DNA of 64,000 bases from Streptomyces corallincola (lineage in GTDB: Bacteria; Actinomycetota; Actinomycetes; Streptomycetales; Streptomycetaceae): the NCBI RefSeq assembly GCF_019104725.1, contig NZ_JAHRXF010000001.1, forward strand, positions 186,001 to 250,000, read 5' to 3'. The number at the start of each line of letters is the position of its first letter. The stretch's first letter is position 1. The notes beneath the pieces are model-generated. The model ran no database searches and was not told the DNA's origin. It was given only the letters and a program-made list of their open reading frames with translations. The translations under genes and the position numbers were made by a program. Below, one piece after another: positions 14,950 to 23,741 of the stretch.

Positions 14950-15948
14950 GTGATGAACACCAAGCTCCGCGCGGACGCCCCCGCGATCCGCGAACCCCAG
15001 CACGCCCCCGTCGCCCGCCTAATACGGGACGGCATGACCGAGGGCGTCCACTACGGCTCCGTCGTCGTGCTCGACCCCGACGGCCGGGTGTCCTTCCGGC
15101 TGGGCGACATCGACGCCGCGTTCTACCCGCGCTCCGCAGTCAAGCCGCTGCAGGCCGTCGCCATGCTCCGCGCCGGGCTCCCGCTCGACGGCGAACTCCT
15201 CTCCCTGGCCGCCGCCAGCCACTCCGGCGAGGAACGCCACCTCGACGGCACCCGCCGCATCCTGGCCCGCGCCGGACTCACGGAACAGGACCTGCGCAAC
15301 GTCCCCGACCTGCCCTTCGACCCTGCCGTCCGGGACGAATGGGTGCGCACCGGCCGACTGCCCTCGCGGCTCGCGCAGAACTGCTCCGGCAAGCACGCGG
15401 CCATGCTGTGGACCGCCCGTCTCAACGGCTGGACCCTCCCCGACTACCTCGACCCCGCCCACCCCCTCCAGCGGGCCATCGCGGACACCGTCGAGGAACT
15501 GACCGGGCAGCACATCGCGCGGGTCAGCACCGACGGCTGCGGTGCCTCCCTGTTCGCCGTCTCCCTGCTCGGGCTCGCCCGTGCCGCCGCCCGCCTCACC
15601 ACCGCCGCACCCGGCACCCCCGAGGCCCGCGTGGCCGACGCGATGCGCGAGCACGCCGAGATGGCCTCGGGTGCCAAACGGGATGTCGCCGCGCTGATGC
15701 GGGCGGTCCCCGGACTGCTCGCCAAGGACGGCTTCGAGGGCGTCCAGGTGGCCGCGCTCCCGGACGGCCGCGCCGTCGCCGTCAAGATCTCCGACGGTGC
15801 CGACCGCGCCCGCGTCCCGGTCACCGCGGCGGCTCTCGCCCACGCGGGCGTGGACCCCACCCTGCTCACCGACTTCGCCGGGCAGGCGCTGCTCGGCGGC
15901 GGGCGCCCGGTGGGGAGCGTACGGCCGGTGGAGGCGCTGAGCCGCTGA
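14950..15948 (+). CDS. L-asparaginase II-type asparaginase (pfam06089 family)
   Basis: 332 residues from GTG (an ATG follows at 14953). The protein belongs to the thermolabile Rhizobium-type asparaginase family: VARLIRDGMTEGVHYGSVVVLDPDG, FYPRSAVKPLQAVAML with the Ser-x-x-Lys nucleophile dyad, AAASHSGEERHLDGTRRIL, NCSGKHAAML and STDGCGASLFAVSL. It hydrolyses asparagine to aspartate and ammonia in the cytoplasm. It is unrelated to E. coli AnsA/AnsB. The divergence-free neighbour, a FadR-type repressor 81 bases upstream, is the likely regulator. Confidence 0.92.
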   Translation: MMNTKLRADAPAIREPQHAPVARLIRDGMTEGVHYGSVVVLDPDGRVSFRLGDIDAAFYPRSAVKPLQAVAMLRAGLPLDGELLSLAAASHSGEERHLDGTRRILARAGLTEQDLRNVPDLPFDPAVRDEWVRTGRLPSRLAQNCSGKHAAMLWTARLNGWTLPDYLDPAHPLQRAIADTVEELTGQHIARVSTDGCGASLFAVSLLGLARAAARLTTAAPGTPEARVADAMREHAEMASGAKRDVAALMRAVPGLLAKDGFEGVQVAALPDGRAVAVKISDGADRARVPVTAAALAHAGVDPTLLTDFAGQALLGGGRPVGSVRPVEALSR

Positions 15949-15995
15949 AAGGCTGAGCCGGGGAGCGCGCCCGGAGTCCGAGACACGGCGGCTGC

Positions 15996-16205
15996 CACAT
16001 GGGCGGAGCACACATGGTTGCCTCCGCGCACATGGTGATCGACCACATGGGTGCCCCGCACATCAACAGGCAGGCCGCCGCCCGCACAGGGTGGCCGCGT
16101 GCAAACCCACATGTGGCCTCCGCACACGCACCCCGGCCAACCATGTTCGCCCCCCACATACACACCCGCCGATCATGTTCAGCCCCCACATAGCCCGGCC
16201 CCACG
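15996..16205. repeat. Degenerate CACATG repeat array (15/18-bp units)
   Basis: Units include CACATGGGCGGAGCA, CACATGGTTGCCTCCGCG, CACATGGTGATCGAC and CACATGGGTGCCCCG, then weaker copies with CACATGTGG, ACCATGTTC, CACATACAC and CACATAGCC. It fills the 367-base gap 15949-16315. A small frame through it would encode AHM/DHM-type peptides but has no ribosome-binding site and is not called. Confidence 0.85.
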
Positions 16206-16315
16206 CAACCCAGCCCCTCACCCCCAACCCCCTCGCACGTTCCGGTCATGTGGGAGTCGTCCGGCAGGGGAGACCGCGTCGCCTTCCGGCCACTCGCCGT
16301 TGACACGCTGCCCCA

Positions 16316-17722
16316 GTGTTGGCCACGGCTTTTCCCTTCGATCTGCGCCGCTGCCAGGTGCTCGGCCTGACCGGTACCGCCTTCCTCGCCCTGGGCGGCG
16401 AGACAGCGGGCGCGCTGCCCGTCCGGGGCCTCTTCGCCCCGGCCTCCGCGCAGGCGGCGCTGGGCCTGGTCGGCGTCTACTTCGGCATCGTCCTGCTGAT
16501 GGCGGCCTGGCTGCTGCTGGGCCGCCTGGTACACGGCCCCCGGCCACCCTCGCCACGCCAACTCGTGCTGGTCCTCGCCGTATGGGCGACCCCGCTGCTG
16601 CTCGCACCACCGCTGTTCAGCCGCGACGTCTACAGCTACCTCGCCCAGGGCGCGATGGTAGACGCCCACATGGACGTCTACACCTACGGCCCCGCCCACC
16701 TCGGCGGCCCGCTCGCCGACGAGGTCGCCCCCATGTGGCAGCACACCGCCGCCCCGTACGGCCCCGCCTTCCTCACCGTGGCCTCCGCGCTGTCCGCACT
16801 CACCCGCGGCGAACTCCCCGCCGGACTGCTCGGCATGCGCCTGGTCGCCCTGCTCGGGGTGGCCCTGATGGCGGCGGCCCTGCCCCGCCTCGCCCGTCAC
16901 AGCGGTGCCGAGCCGTCCGCCGCGCTCTGGCTCGGCGCTCTCAACCCACTGGTCCTGCTCCACCTGATCGCCGGTGCCCACAACGACGCGATCATGCTCG
17001 GACTGCTCGGCCTCGGCCTGGCCGCCGCCTTCGGCCGCCGCCACCTGCTCGGCGCGGTACTGATCACCCTGGCCGCGCTGGTCAAGGCACCGGCGGCCCT
17101 CGGCCTGCTCGCCGTCGTCACCCTCCGGAGCAGATCCGGCCGTCACCCGGTCGCCGCCGTGGTCGCCACGGGCGCCGCAGCCGTGGCGACCACGGCCGCC
17201 GCGACCGCCGTCGCCGGGACCGGATACGGCTGGCTGCGCGTCCTCGACACCCCCGTCTCCGCCCGCAACTGGGCGCTCACCACCCTCCTCGGCCGCGCGA
17301 CCGGTGCCCTCCTCGACCGGCTCGGCAGCGGCCTCGCACCGCTCGCCCTGCCCGCCTGGCACCTGCTCGGCCTCGCCGCCACCGTCCTTGCCACCGCCCT
17401 GATATGGCACCGCCTGCGCCCACGCCCCGTCTACGCCCTCGGCCTGAGCCTGCTCGCGGTGGCCGTACTCGGCCCGGCGATCCGCCCCTGGTATGTGCTG
17501 TGGGGGCTGTTCCTGGTCGCCGCTGCCGCGCCGAGCACGCCGGTACGGCACCGGGTGACCGTCCTCGCCGGGGTGGCGGCCCTCGCCGTACTGCCCAGCG
17601 GAGACCCCGCCGACCCCGGACAACTCGTCCTCGCCCTCTGCGGCGGCGTCCTCGGCGTGGTCGTGCTCTGGCAGGCCCACCTCAGCGCCGCGCAGGCACC
17701 GGCCACCGGACACACCGTATGA
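16316..17722 (+). CDS. Polyprenol-phosphomannose-dependent alpha-1,6-mannosyltransferase (MptB-like)
   Basis: 468 residues, GTG start, about 12 membrane segments. The first extramembrane loop carries LFSRDVYSYLAQGAMVDAHMDVYTYGP, the GT-C-type acidic motif of the MptA/MptB family, and LNPLVLLHLIAGAHNDAIMLGLL is a family hallmark. MptB enzymes extend the alpha-1,6-mannan backbone of lipomannan using a polyprenyl-phosphate mannose donor on the outer face of the membrane. The neighbouring GT87-type gene on the same strand would add or branch mannoses, so the pair likely makes a lipoglycan. A nested hairpin covers the stop codon. Confidence 0.88.
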   Translation: MLATAFPFDLRRCQVLGLTGTAFLALGGETAGALPVRGLFAPASAQAALGLVGVYFGIVLLMAAWLLLGRLVHGPRPPSPRQLVLVLAVWATPLLLAPPLFSRDVYSYLAQGAMVDAHMDVYTYGPAHLGGPLADEVAPMWQHTAAPYGPAFLTVASALSALTRGELPAGLLGMRLVALLGVALMAAALPRLARHSGAEPSAALWLGALNPLVLLHLIAGAHNDAIMLGLLGLGLAAAFGRRHLLGAVLITLAALVKAPAALGLLAVVTLRSRSGRHPVAAVVATGAAAVATTAAATAVAGTGYGWLRVLDTPVSARNWALTTLLGRATGALLDRLGSGLAPLALPAWHLLGLAATVLATALIWHRLRPRPVYALGLSLLAVAVLGPAIRPWYVLWGLFLVAAAAPSTPVRHRVTVLAGVAALAVLPSGDPADPGQLVLALCGGVLGVVVLWQAHLSAAQAPATGHTV

Positions 17723-17753
17723 CCGGCGCCCCGGGCCTCGGAGGCCCAGGTCA
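17720..17753 (+). terminator. Hairpin at mptB-like stop
   Basis: Nested inverted repeats TGACC...GGTCA and GGGCCT-CGG-AGGCCC, starting at the stop codon of the MptB-like gene; a probable terminator or attenuator before the next mannosyltransferase gene. Confidence 0.5.
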
Positions 17754-17931
17754 CACGGCCGCGTCCGCCACCACACCCGAAACCGCCCACACCCCGGCGC
17801 CCGACACATGTGCCGCCGACCCACACCAACCCCGCGACTCACGTGCGTCCCACCCATGTACGACCAGCTTCGCCCCCGGCACCGGGACCGCAGATGGCCC
17901 GTACCCCGTCCGCACCCACCCACTGAGGGCC

Positions 17932-19305
17932 ATGACACCGACACCGCCACGCACCGACCGCGGGCGCGTGCCGCGCGTACTCGCCCTGGCCGCCGCCGTC
18001 ACCGTGTTCACCGCGACCGTGCCCCTGCTGCGGGACTTCTTCGACCTGCGCGTCTACTACGGCACCGTCCACACCTGGATCGGCCACGGCGCCCGGATCT
18101 ACGACTACCGGGTGCCGGGAACCCCGTACGGCTTCACGTACCCGCCGTTCGCCGCGCTGCTGATGCTGCCGCTCGTGACGGTCGGCCGGGGCACGGCCGT
18201 CGTCGGCTCCGTGCTCGTCAACCTGGCCGCGCTCGCGTTCGTGCTGAGGGTGCTGGCCGGACCCCGGTGGCGGCGGATCGGCTGGTACCGCTGGTCGCTG
18301 GCACTATGTGCGCTCGCCCTGTTCGAACCGCTGCGGGACACCGTCAGCTTCGGGCAGGTGAACCTCGTCCTGCTCGCCCTCGTCCTCGCGGACTGCCTGC
18401 TGCTGCGGAGCGGCCGGGGCCGCTGGGCGGGCGCGGGCATCGGGATCGCGGCGGCGGTGAAACTGACTCCCGCGCTGTTCGTCGTCCTGCTGCTGCTCGC
18501 GGGCAGGCGCCGCGCCGCCGCGCTGGCCACCGCCGTCATGCTCGCCGCGACCGCGCTCGCCGCCCTCGTGGACCCGGCCGCGTCCCGCTACTACTGGACG
18601 CGCGCCCTGTGGGACACCGACCGCGTCGGCCGCCTCGCCTACGTCTCCAACCAGTCGCTGCAAGGGGTCCTCGCCCGTCTCGGCACCCAGGACCGCGTCC
18701 TGTGGGCGGTCGCCACACTGCTGGTGCTGTCCCTGTGGGCGTGGCGCACACGGCGTGCGGTGGCCGCCGGTGACTGGACCGCGGCCTTCGCGCTCACCGG
18801 GGCGGCGGCCTGCCTGGTCAGCCCGGTCACCTGGGTGCACCATCTGGTGTGGCTGCTGCCGTGCTTCGCGGTCCTGCTGCGCGCCGGGCACCCGCGCGTG
18901 GCGGGCGCCCTGTACGGCGTGCTGTGCACCAGTGTGGTGTGGCTCTGGTCGGACGACGCCTCGGGTGTCGGCGGCTTCCTCGGCTCCAACATCTATACGT
19001 GGATCACGCTCGGCCTGCTGTTCGGGTTGCCGGTGGGACGGCCGGTCGCACTGCCGTTGGAGTTGCGGCCGGGTCAGGCCGGATCGCTCCGGTCGGCCCG
19101 CTCCCCGCGTTCGGCCCGGTTGCCCTTGGCCCGCAGTGTGAGCGCGACCGCCCCGGCACCGAGTACGGCGAACCCGGCGACGGCGGCGGGGGACCAGCCT
19201 GAGTCCTCCGGCGGCGAGGTGGCGGCGGCGACCGGCGCGGCCGACGCGGTCGGCTTCGGCGCGGCCGGTCGCAGCGCGTCCAGCGAGCCCACCGGATCGA
19301 CCTGA
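17932..19305 (+). CDS. GT87-family polyprenol-phosphate mannosyltransferase
   Basis: 457 residues; ATG preceded by GAGGG. About ten membrane segments. Near the N-terminus FFDLRVYYGTVHTWIGHGARIYDY carries the conserved Asp of GT87 enzymes (PimE-like alpha-1,2-mannosyltransferases), and YGFTYPPFAALLMLP is typical of the family. It likely transfers mannose from polyprenyl-phosphomannose to a phosphatidylinositol mannoside or lipomannan. The last ~75 residues are Ser/Ala/Pro-rich and are encoded opposite the 3' end of the carboxypeptidase gene (19074-19305), an unusually long convergent overlap. Hydrophobic segments end before the overlap, so that tail is probably not functional. Confidence 0.85.
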   Translation: MTPTPPRTDRGRVPRVLALAAAVTVFTATVPLLRDFFDLRVYYGTVHTWIGHGARIYDYRVPGTPYGFTYPPFAALLMLPLVTVGRGTAVVGSVLVNLAALAFVLRVLAGPRWRRIGWYRWSLALCALALFEPLRDTVSFGQVNLVLLALVLADCLLLRSGRGRWAGAGIGIAAAVKLTPALFVVLLLLAGRRRAAALATAVMLAATALAALVDPAASRYYWTRALWDTDRVGRLAYVSNQSLQGVLARLGTQDRVLWAVATLLVLSLWAWRTRRAVAAGDWTAAFALTGAAACLVSPVTWVHHLVWLLPCFAVLLRAGHPRVAGALYGVLCTSVVWLWSDDASGVGGFLGSNIYTWITLGLLFGLPVGRPVALPLELRPGQAGSLRSARSPRSARLPLARSVSATAPAPSTANPATAAGDQPESSGGEVAAATGAADAVGFGAAGRSASSEPTGST

Positions 19306-20270
19306 CCCGCTGCGGCGAACCCCCAGTCCAGCAGCGCCCGCGCCTCCTCGTACACGGCGAGCCCGCCGCCCTCCTGAGGGTTCATCACGGTGGCGACGAG
19401 GGTACGGCCGCCCCGGTGCGCGGCCACGACGAGGGTGTTGCCCGCGTTGCTGGTGTAGCCGTTCTTGATGCCGATGAGGCCCGGATACCTGGCCACCCCG
19501 TCCTCACCGGTGAGCAGCCGGTTGGTGTTCTCGATGGCGAACGGCCAGCCGTCGCCGGGAAACTCCGCCTGCGCGGTGGCGCAGTACCGCGCGAAGTCCG
19601 CGTTATGCAGTCCGGCCCGGCCGAACACGGCCAGGTCGAACGCGGAGGACACCTGGCCCGGCGTGTCGTACCCGTCGGGGGAGACGACATGGGTGTCGAA
19701 GGCGCCGAGCGAACGCGCCTCGGTCTGCATCCGGGAGGCGGTCGCGTCCCAGCCGCCGTTGAGTGAGGCGAGCACATGGACCGCGTCGTTGCCGGAGCTG
19801 AGGAACACCCCGCGCCACAGGTCGGAGACGCTGTAGGTGTGGCCTTCCTCCACCCCGACCAGGCTGCTGCCCTCGGGTACGTCCGCCAGCTCCTCGTAGC
19901 GCACGGTGTGCTGCTGGGTGGCGGCGAGCTTCGGGAGCACGGTCAGCGCGAACAAGGTCTTCAGGGTGCTGGCGGGGGCCAGTCTGCGGTGGGCCTCGCT
20001 GGCGGCGAGCACGTTGCCGCTGGAGGCGTCGGCCACCAGCCAGGACAGCGCCGTCAGCGACGGGACCTCGGGCGCGCCGGGGTGCGGTCGGACCTGGGTG
20101 CCCTCGCCGTACAGCAGAGCGGGCTGGGGGACGGCCGCCCTCGGTGCGGGGGGCGCGGGTTCCCCCGCGCGGTGGGTGGCGGCGCCTGCGGCCGGCGCCA
20201 GGGCCAGCGTCCCCGCGACACACAGGGCGCAGGCCGTGGACACCGTCCGTCTGGAGAATCCGGTGATCAT
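19074..20270 (-). CDS. D-alanyl-D-alanine carboxypeptidase (S11 family)
   Basis: 398 residues. Signal peptide at 1-31 (ALCVAGTLALAPAAGA). Penicillin-binding motifs: STLK at 101-104 with nucleophile Ser101, SGN at 159-161, and KNG at 269-271 in place of the usual KTG/KSG, followed by YTSNAGNTLVV. The C-terminus has an Ala/Pro linker, a membrane segment AAVAGFAVLGAGAVALTL and a basic cytoplasmic tail, so it is anchored to the outer face. It trims the terminal D-Ala of peptidoglycan stem peptides. The Asn in the third motif may lower activity or alter beta-lactam binding. Confidence 0.93.
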   Translation of the reverse strand: MITGFSRRTVSTACALCVAGTLALAPAAGAATHRAGEPAPPAPRAAVPQPALLYGEGTQVRPHPGAPEVPSLTALSWLVADASSGNVLAASEAHRRLAPASTLKTLFALTVLPKLAATQQHTVRYEELADVPEGSSLVGVEEGHTYSVSDLWRGVFLSSGNDAVHVLASLNGGWDATASRMQTEARSLGAFDTHVVSPDGYDTPGQVSSAFDLAVFGRAGLHNADFARYCATAQAEFPGDGWPFAIENTNRLLTGEDGVARYPGLIGIKNGYTSNAGNTLVVAAHRGGRTLVATVMNPQEGGGLAVYEEARALLDWGFAAAGQVDPVGSLDALRPAAPKPTASAAPVAAATSPPEDSGWSPAAVAGFAVLGAGAVALTLRAKGNRAERGERADRSDPA

Positions 20271-20437
20271 ACGATCAACCTAGGAAGGTGTTCGCCGTGC
20301 TGCGCGGTGTCCGGGCCGGACGGTCTACGGGAGCAACCCGGATGACGCACCGGGGGAGCGGCGGCGAGGGTATGTGGCGTCAGCCTGTGTGGGGTGAACC
20401 GCAGTAAGGGGCTGCATGTCCCGATGTGATGTGGTGG

Positions 20438-20683
20438 CGGGCCATGTGCTGGAGCGCTGTGTGCGGGGCTGCTGTGCGCGAGGTGGCCTGCGTGCCCAGC
20501 TTTCGTGTGCGAGGTCATCATGTGCTGGGCGCCCATGTGCCGGGCCGCTATATGTCAGGACTCCAGACACCACGACCTCACACAGCGGCACCCCACATAG
20601 CGGTCCCTCACACAGCGGCCCCTCACATGGCGCCACCCCACACAGCGCCACCTCACATAGGCGCACCCCACATACCCCACCCC
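20438..20683. repeat. Two opposed 15-bp CACATG arrays
   Basis: The left array (20438-20557) has eight units with CATGTG reading rightwards (CGGGCCATGTGCTGG, GGTCATCATGTGCTG, GGCGCCCATGTGCCG). The right array (20579-20683) has seven units in the opposite sense (CACACAGCGGCACCC, CACATAGCGGTCCCT, CACATGGCGCCACCC). Both hold strict 15-bp register and are separated by 21 bp. They fill the gap between the carboxypeptidase and the end of the rho-like gene. Confidence 0.95.
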
Positions 20684-20684
20684 C

Positions 20685-21836
20685 TCACCCCACCGGCAAA
20701 GTAGGCCGCACCCGCCGCAGGAACGCCGCGTTGTCAGGGGTCTCCCGCATCCGCTCCAGCAGGGTCTCCAGTGCGGCCGGACCCCCGTCCCGAGAGCGGA
20801 GAACTCGCCGCAGCCCACGGCTGACCGCCAACTCCGCGGTGTCGAGCAGGAGTTCCTCGCGCCGGGTGCCGGAGCCGTCGAGATCGACGGCCGGGAAGAT
20901 GCGGCGACCTGCGAGTTCGCGGTCCAGGCGGAGTTCCATGTTGCCGGTGCTCTTGAGTTCCTCGAAGAAGTAGCCGTCGGCGCGGGAGCCGGTGCCCACC
21001 AGCACGGTGGCGAGGATGGTCAGCGAGCCGCCCTCCTCCGCCTGCCGGGCGGCGCCGAAGAACCGCTTCGGGCCGATCAGCGCACCCGCGTCCACACCAC
21101 CGCTCAGCGTGCGGCCACCCGAGGCCGAGGCGTTGTTGTGCGCCCTGCACAGCCGGGTCAGCGAGTCCAGCAGTATCACGACGTCCTCACCGGCCTCGAC
21201 CAGCCGTTTCGCCCGCTCCACCACCAGTTCGGCGAGTGCGATGTGGTCCGTGGCCGGGCGGTCGAAGGTGGAGGCGTACACCTCGCCGCGCACCGACCGG
21301 CGCATCTCGGTGACCTCCTCGGGGCGTTCGTCCAGCAGCACGACCATCAGTCGGCTCTCCGGATGGTTCCCGGCGACGGCGGCGGCCAACTGCTGGAGCA
21401 GTACGGTCTTGCCGGTCTTCGGCGGTGCGACGATGAGCCCGCGCTGCCCCTTGCCGACCGGGGCGAGGAGGTCGGTGACCCGGCCCGCGAGACCGGACGC
21501 GGGGTGCTCCAGGCGGAGCCTGCGGTGGGGGTGGAGCGGGGTGAGATCGCGGAAGTGGCGACGGCCGCGAGTGGCGCCCGGCTCGCGGCCCTCGATCAGG
21601 GTGATGTCCGCCAGCGCGCGCTGGGCACCGCGTACGCCCTCGATCAGATCGCCCCCACGCAGGCCGTACCGGCGGATGAGCGCGGGCGGAACCTCCAGGT
21701 CACCGGGGGTGGGCAGGCAGTCGGGGCGTCGCAGACGTCCCTTCCCCCGCGCGTCGATGTCCAGCACGCCGACGAGGGTTCGGACTGCTTCGGGCCTCTG
21801 CTCGCGGAGATGGGGTGGTTCGAGTGTGGTGGTCAT
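20685..21836 (-). CDS. Shortened Rho-like transcription termination factor
   Basis: 383 residues from ATG at 21836. The RNA-binding OB/cold-shock domain (LVGVLDIDARGKGRLRRPD... IRRYGLRGGDLIEG) is at about 20-70. The RecA-type ATPase follows with Walker A APPKTGKT at 137-144, Walker B VVILLDS, the Q-loop region GALIGPKRFFGAARQAEEGG, and the arginine-finger region ELKSTGNMELRLDRELAGRRIFPAVDLDGSGTRREELL. The N-terminal Rho_N helical domain and the long basic insertion typical of actinobacterial Rho are missing, so this is probably a second, minimal paralogue rather than the housekeeping rho. It is divergent from a P450 gene. Confidence 0.9.
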   Translation of the reverse strand: MTTTLEPPHLREQRPEAVRTLVGVLDIDARGKGRLRRPDCLPTPGDLEVPPALIRRYGLRGGDLIEGVRGAQRALADITLIEGREPGATRGRRHFRDLTPLHPHRRLRLEHPASGLAGRVTDLLAPVGKGQRGLIVAPPKTGKTVLLQQLAAAVAGNHPESRLMVVLLDERPEEVTEMRRSVRGEVYASTFDRPATDHIALAELVVERAKRLVEAGEDVVILLDSLTRLCRAHNNASASGGRTLSGGVDAGALIGPKRFFGAARQAEEGGSLTILATVLVGTGSRADGYFFEELKSTGNMELRLDRELAGRRIFPAVDLDGSGTRREELLLDTAELAVSRGLRRVLRSRDGGPAALETLLERMRETPDNAAFLRRVRPTLPVG

Positions 21837-22312
21837 GGTGGTGGTCCTTTCGCGGACGGTCGCGCGGAAGCGGACGGTCGTACGGACGAGAGAGGAGAGG
21901 GGGAGGGAGCCGCGGACCGGGAGGGCCTGTATGCCTCGGCGCGGCGGGAACGACGGCACCTCGACACAAGGAGGTGGCGCGGGGAGACCGACGGGTCCGG
22001 GTCACGGGAGGACACGGGCGTCACGCGTCGGTTCGGAGGGGATCAGCACCGGCGCCCGAACGAAGGGGCGTACACAAGTGCTGCTCGCACCGTACCACTC
22101 ATCGGTGCGGCGCGGCCACGGACGTGTCGAACGCGGCCACCGACCTGTCAACGGAACACGGCCGCCCGCTATTCCCACCAGCCCGGCGGCTCCCGTCACG
22201 TCACCTCCGCACCGGATTGCGTGCCGATTCCGTCGAGTACGGTGCCGCACGGTGGTCGGGCCCCTACGCTCGGGCTCGTCCTCCTCGTCCCACGGCCGTC
22301 AGGGAGAGCCCG
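21837..22312. other. Divergent regulatory region rho-like / P450
   Basis: 476 bases without a convincing gene. It must contain the promoters of the two divergent genes, possibly TACGCT at about 22265 for the P450. No repeat array is present, unlike most long spacers in the window. Confidence 0.4.
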
Positions 22313-23596
22313 GTGGAGTCCACCCCCGCCAGCGCGACGCACCGCACGGCACACCCCGGCGGCTGCCCGTACATCCCGCCCGTCAAGGGTGCCCCGACCG
22401 TCCCGGATGCCGCCGACGCCCGCCTGGAGACGCACGGCAGCGTCACGCCCGTCCTCCTGCCCGGCGGGATCGAGGGGATGGCCGTACTCGGGTACGAGGC
22501 GTTGCGAGAGTTTCTCCAGCATCCCGAAGTCGCCAAGAACGCACGCCACTTCGCCGCATTACGAGAAGGCCGGGTGCCCTCCGGGTGGCCCCTGCTGACC
22601 TTCGCCACGGTGCCGGGCATGACGACCGCCGACGGCGCTGACCACCGACGGCTGCGGTCGCTGGTCAGCCGGACGTTCACGCCTCGCCGTGTCGAGGAAC
22701 TACGTCCGCGCATCGAGGAGTTGACGACAACTCTCCTCGACGGACTGGCGGACGCCGCCGAGGCGGGAGGTGGCACGGTGGATCTGCGGGCCCACTACGC
22801 GCTCCCTCTGCCGATGGCCGTCATCTGTGAACTCCTGGGCGTGGACGAGGAGTTCAGGAGCCGTCTGCACCAGCTGTCGAATCAGGTCGTCGCCACCGGT
22901 ATCCCGCCGGAGCAGGTGATCGCCGCCAACCGTGAACTCGTCGCCGTTCTCGCCGAGGTGACCGCCCGGCGTGTCGAGCGCCCCGGCGACGACCTCACGA
23001 GTGCCCTGATCGCCGCGCGGGACGAGGGCGGCGACCGGCTCGGCGCCGAGGAGCTGACCGGCACCCTGACCCTGATGATCATCGCCGGGCACGAGACCAC
23101 GCTGAACCTCGTCACCAACGCCGTACGCGCCCTGTGCGGCCACCCCGACCAGCTCGAACTGGTACGCGACGGCCGGGCCGACTGGGGTGATGTGGTCGAG
23201 GAGACCCTGCGCCTGCACTCCCCGGTGCGCCTCTTCCCGTTCCGCTACCCAGTGCGCGACCTCACCGTGGACGGCACCCGGATACCGGCCGGGACGCCCG
23301 TCCTCGCCGGATACCTGGCCGCCGGACGCGACCCGGCCGCACACGGCCCGGACGCCGACCGCTTCGACGTCACCCGGCCCGCACGCCCCGGCGCCGTACG
23401 GCATCTCTCCCTGGGGCACGGCTCCCACTACTGTCCGGGCGGACCGCTCGCCCGGCTGGAGGCCACCGTCGCCCTGGAACGGCTGTTCGCCCGCTTCCCC
23501 GATCTGGAGCTCGCCGTACCCGACGCCCAACTCCCCTGGCACGAAGGGTTCGTGGGAAACAGCGTGGACAAACTCCCCGTTCGGCTCGGCGGCTGA
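22313..23596 (+). CDS. Cytochrome P450
   Basis: 427 residues from GTG preceded by AGGGAG. Bacterial class I P450 signatures: I-helix IIAGHETT, K-helix EETLRLH (ExxR), and the heme-binding loop LGHGSHYCPGGPLAR with the thiolate Cys. It would need a ferredoxin and reductase supplied elsewhere. Codon 83 is TTA (22559-22561), so translation is expected to depend on the bldA tRNA and on development. There are no adjacent biosynthetic genes, so the substrate is unknown. It is transcribed divergently from the rho-like gene. Confidence 0.95.
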   Translation: MESTPASATHRTAHPGGCPYIPPVKGAPTVPDAADARLETHGSVTPVLLPGGIEGMAVLGYEALREFLQHPEVAKNARHFAALREGRVPSGWPLLTFATVPGMTTADGADHRRLRSLVSRTFTPRRVEELRPRIEELTTTLLDGLADAAEAGGGTVDLRAHYALPLPMAVICELLGVDEEFRSRLHQLSNQVVATGIPPEQVIAANRELVAVLAEVTARRVERPGDDLTSALIAARDEGGDRLGAEELTGTLTLMIIAGHETTLNLVTNAVRALCGHPDQLELVRDGRADWGDVVEETLRLHSPVRLFPFRYPVRDLTVDGTRIPAGTPVLAGYLAAGRDPAAHGPDADRFDVTRPARPGAVRHLSLGHGSHYCPGGPLARLEATVALERLFARFPDLELAVPDAQLPWHEGFVGNSVDKLPVRLGG

Positions 23597-23741
23597 ACAT
23601 GCCCGGCCGCCCGGCTCGCTGATTCCTCAACGTCGTTGGGAACCGGAGCGGAAGGACACCCTCCTGTCCCCGGCGTCCCCACCCCGTAACGATGCCGGAT
23701 CTGGGGGGACTTGACCCGTCGGGGTGCACTATCGTCCCCTC

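Noticed and set aside
15999..16193. 64-codon frame through the CACATG array
   Set aside because: No ribosome-binding site; the sequence is entirely repeat-derived (AHM/DHM peptides) and similar arrays elsewhere are broken by stops.
20426..20704. 92-codon frame through the opposed arrays
   Set aside because: Repeat-derived, antisense to the rho-like 3' end, and without a start signal.
20685..21836. ATP synthase or DnaB-type ATPase instead of Rho
   Set aside because: The Q-loop KRFFGAARQ, GTGSRADGYFFEELKSTGNMEL-like region and OB fold are specific to Rho.
22313..23596. Biosynthetic gene cluster around the P450
   Set aside because: Neighbours (rho-like, Pro-rich membrane protein, SnoaL-like protein, methyltransferase) are on mixed strands with no core synthase or terpene cyclase.
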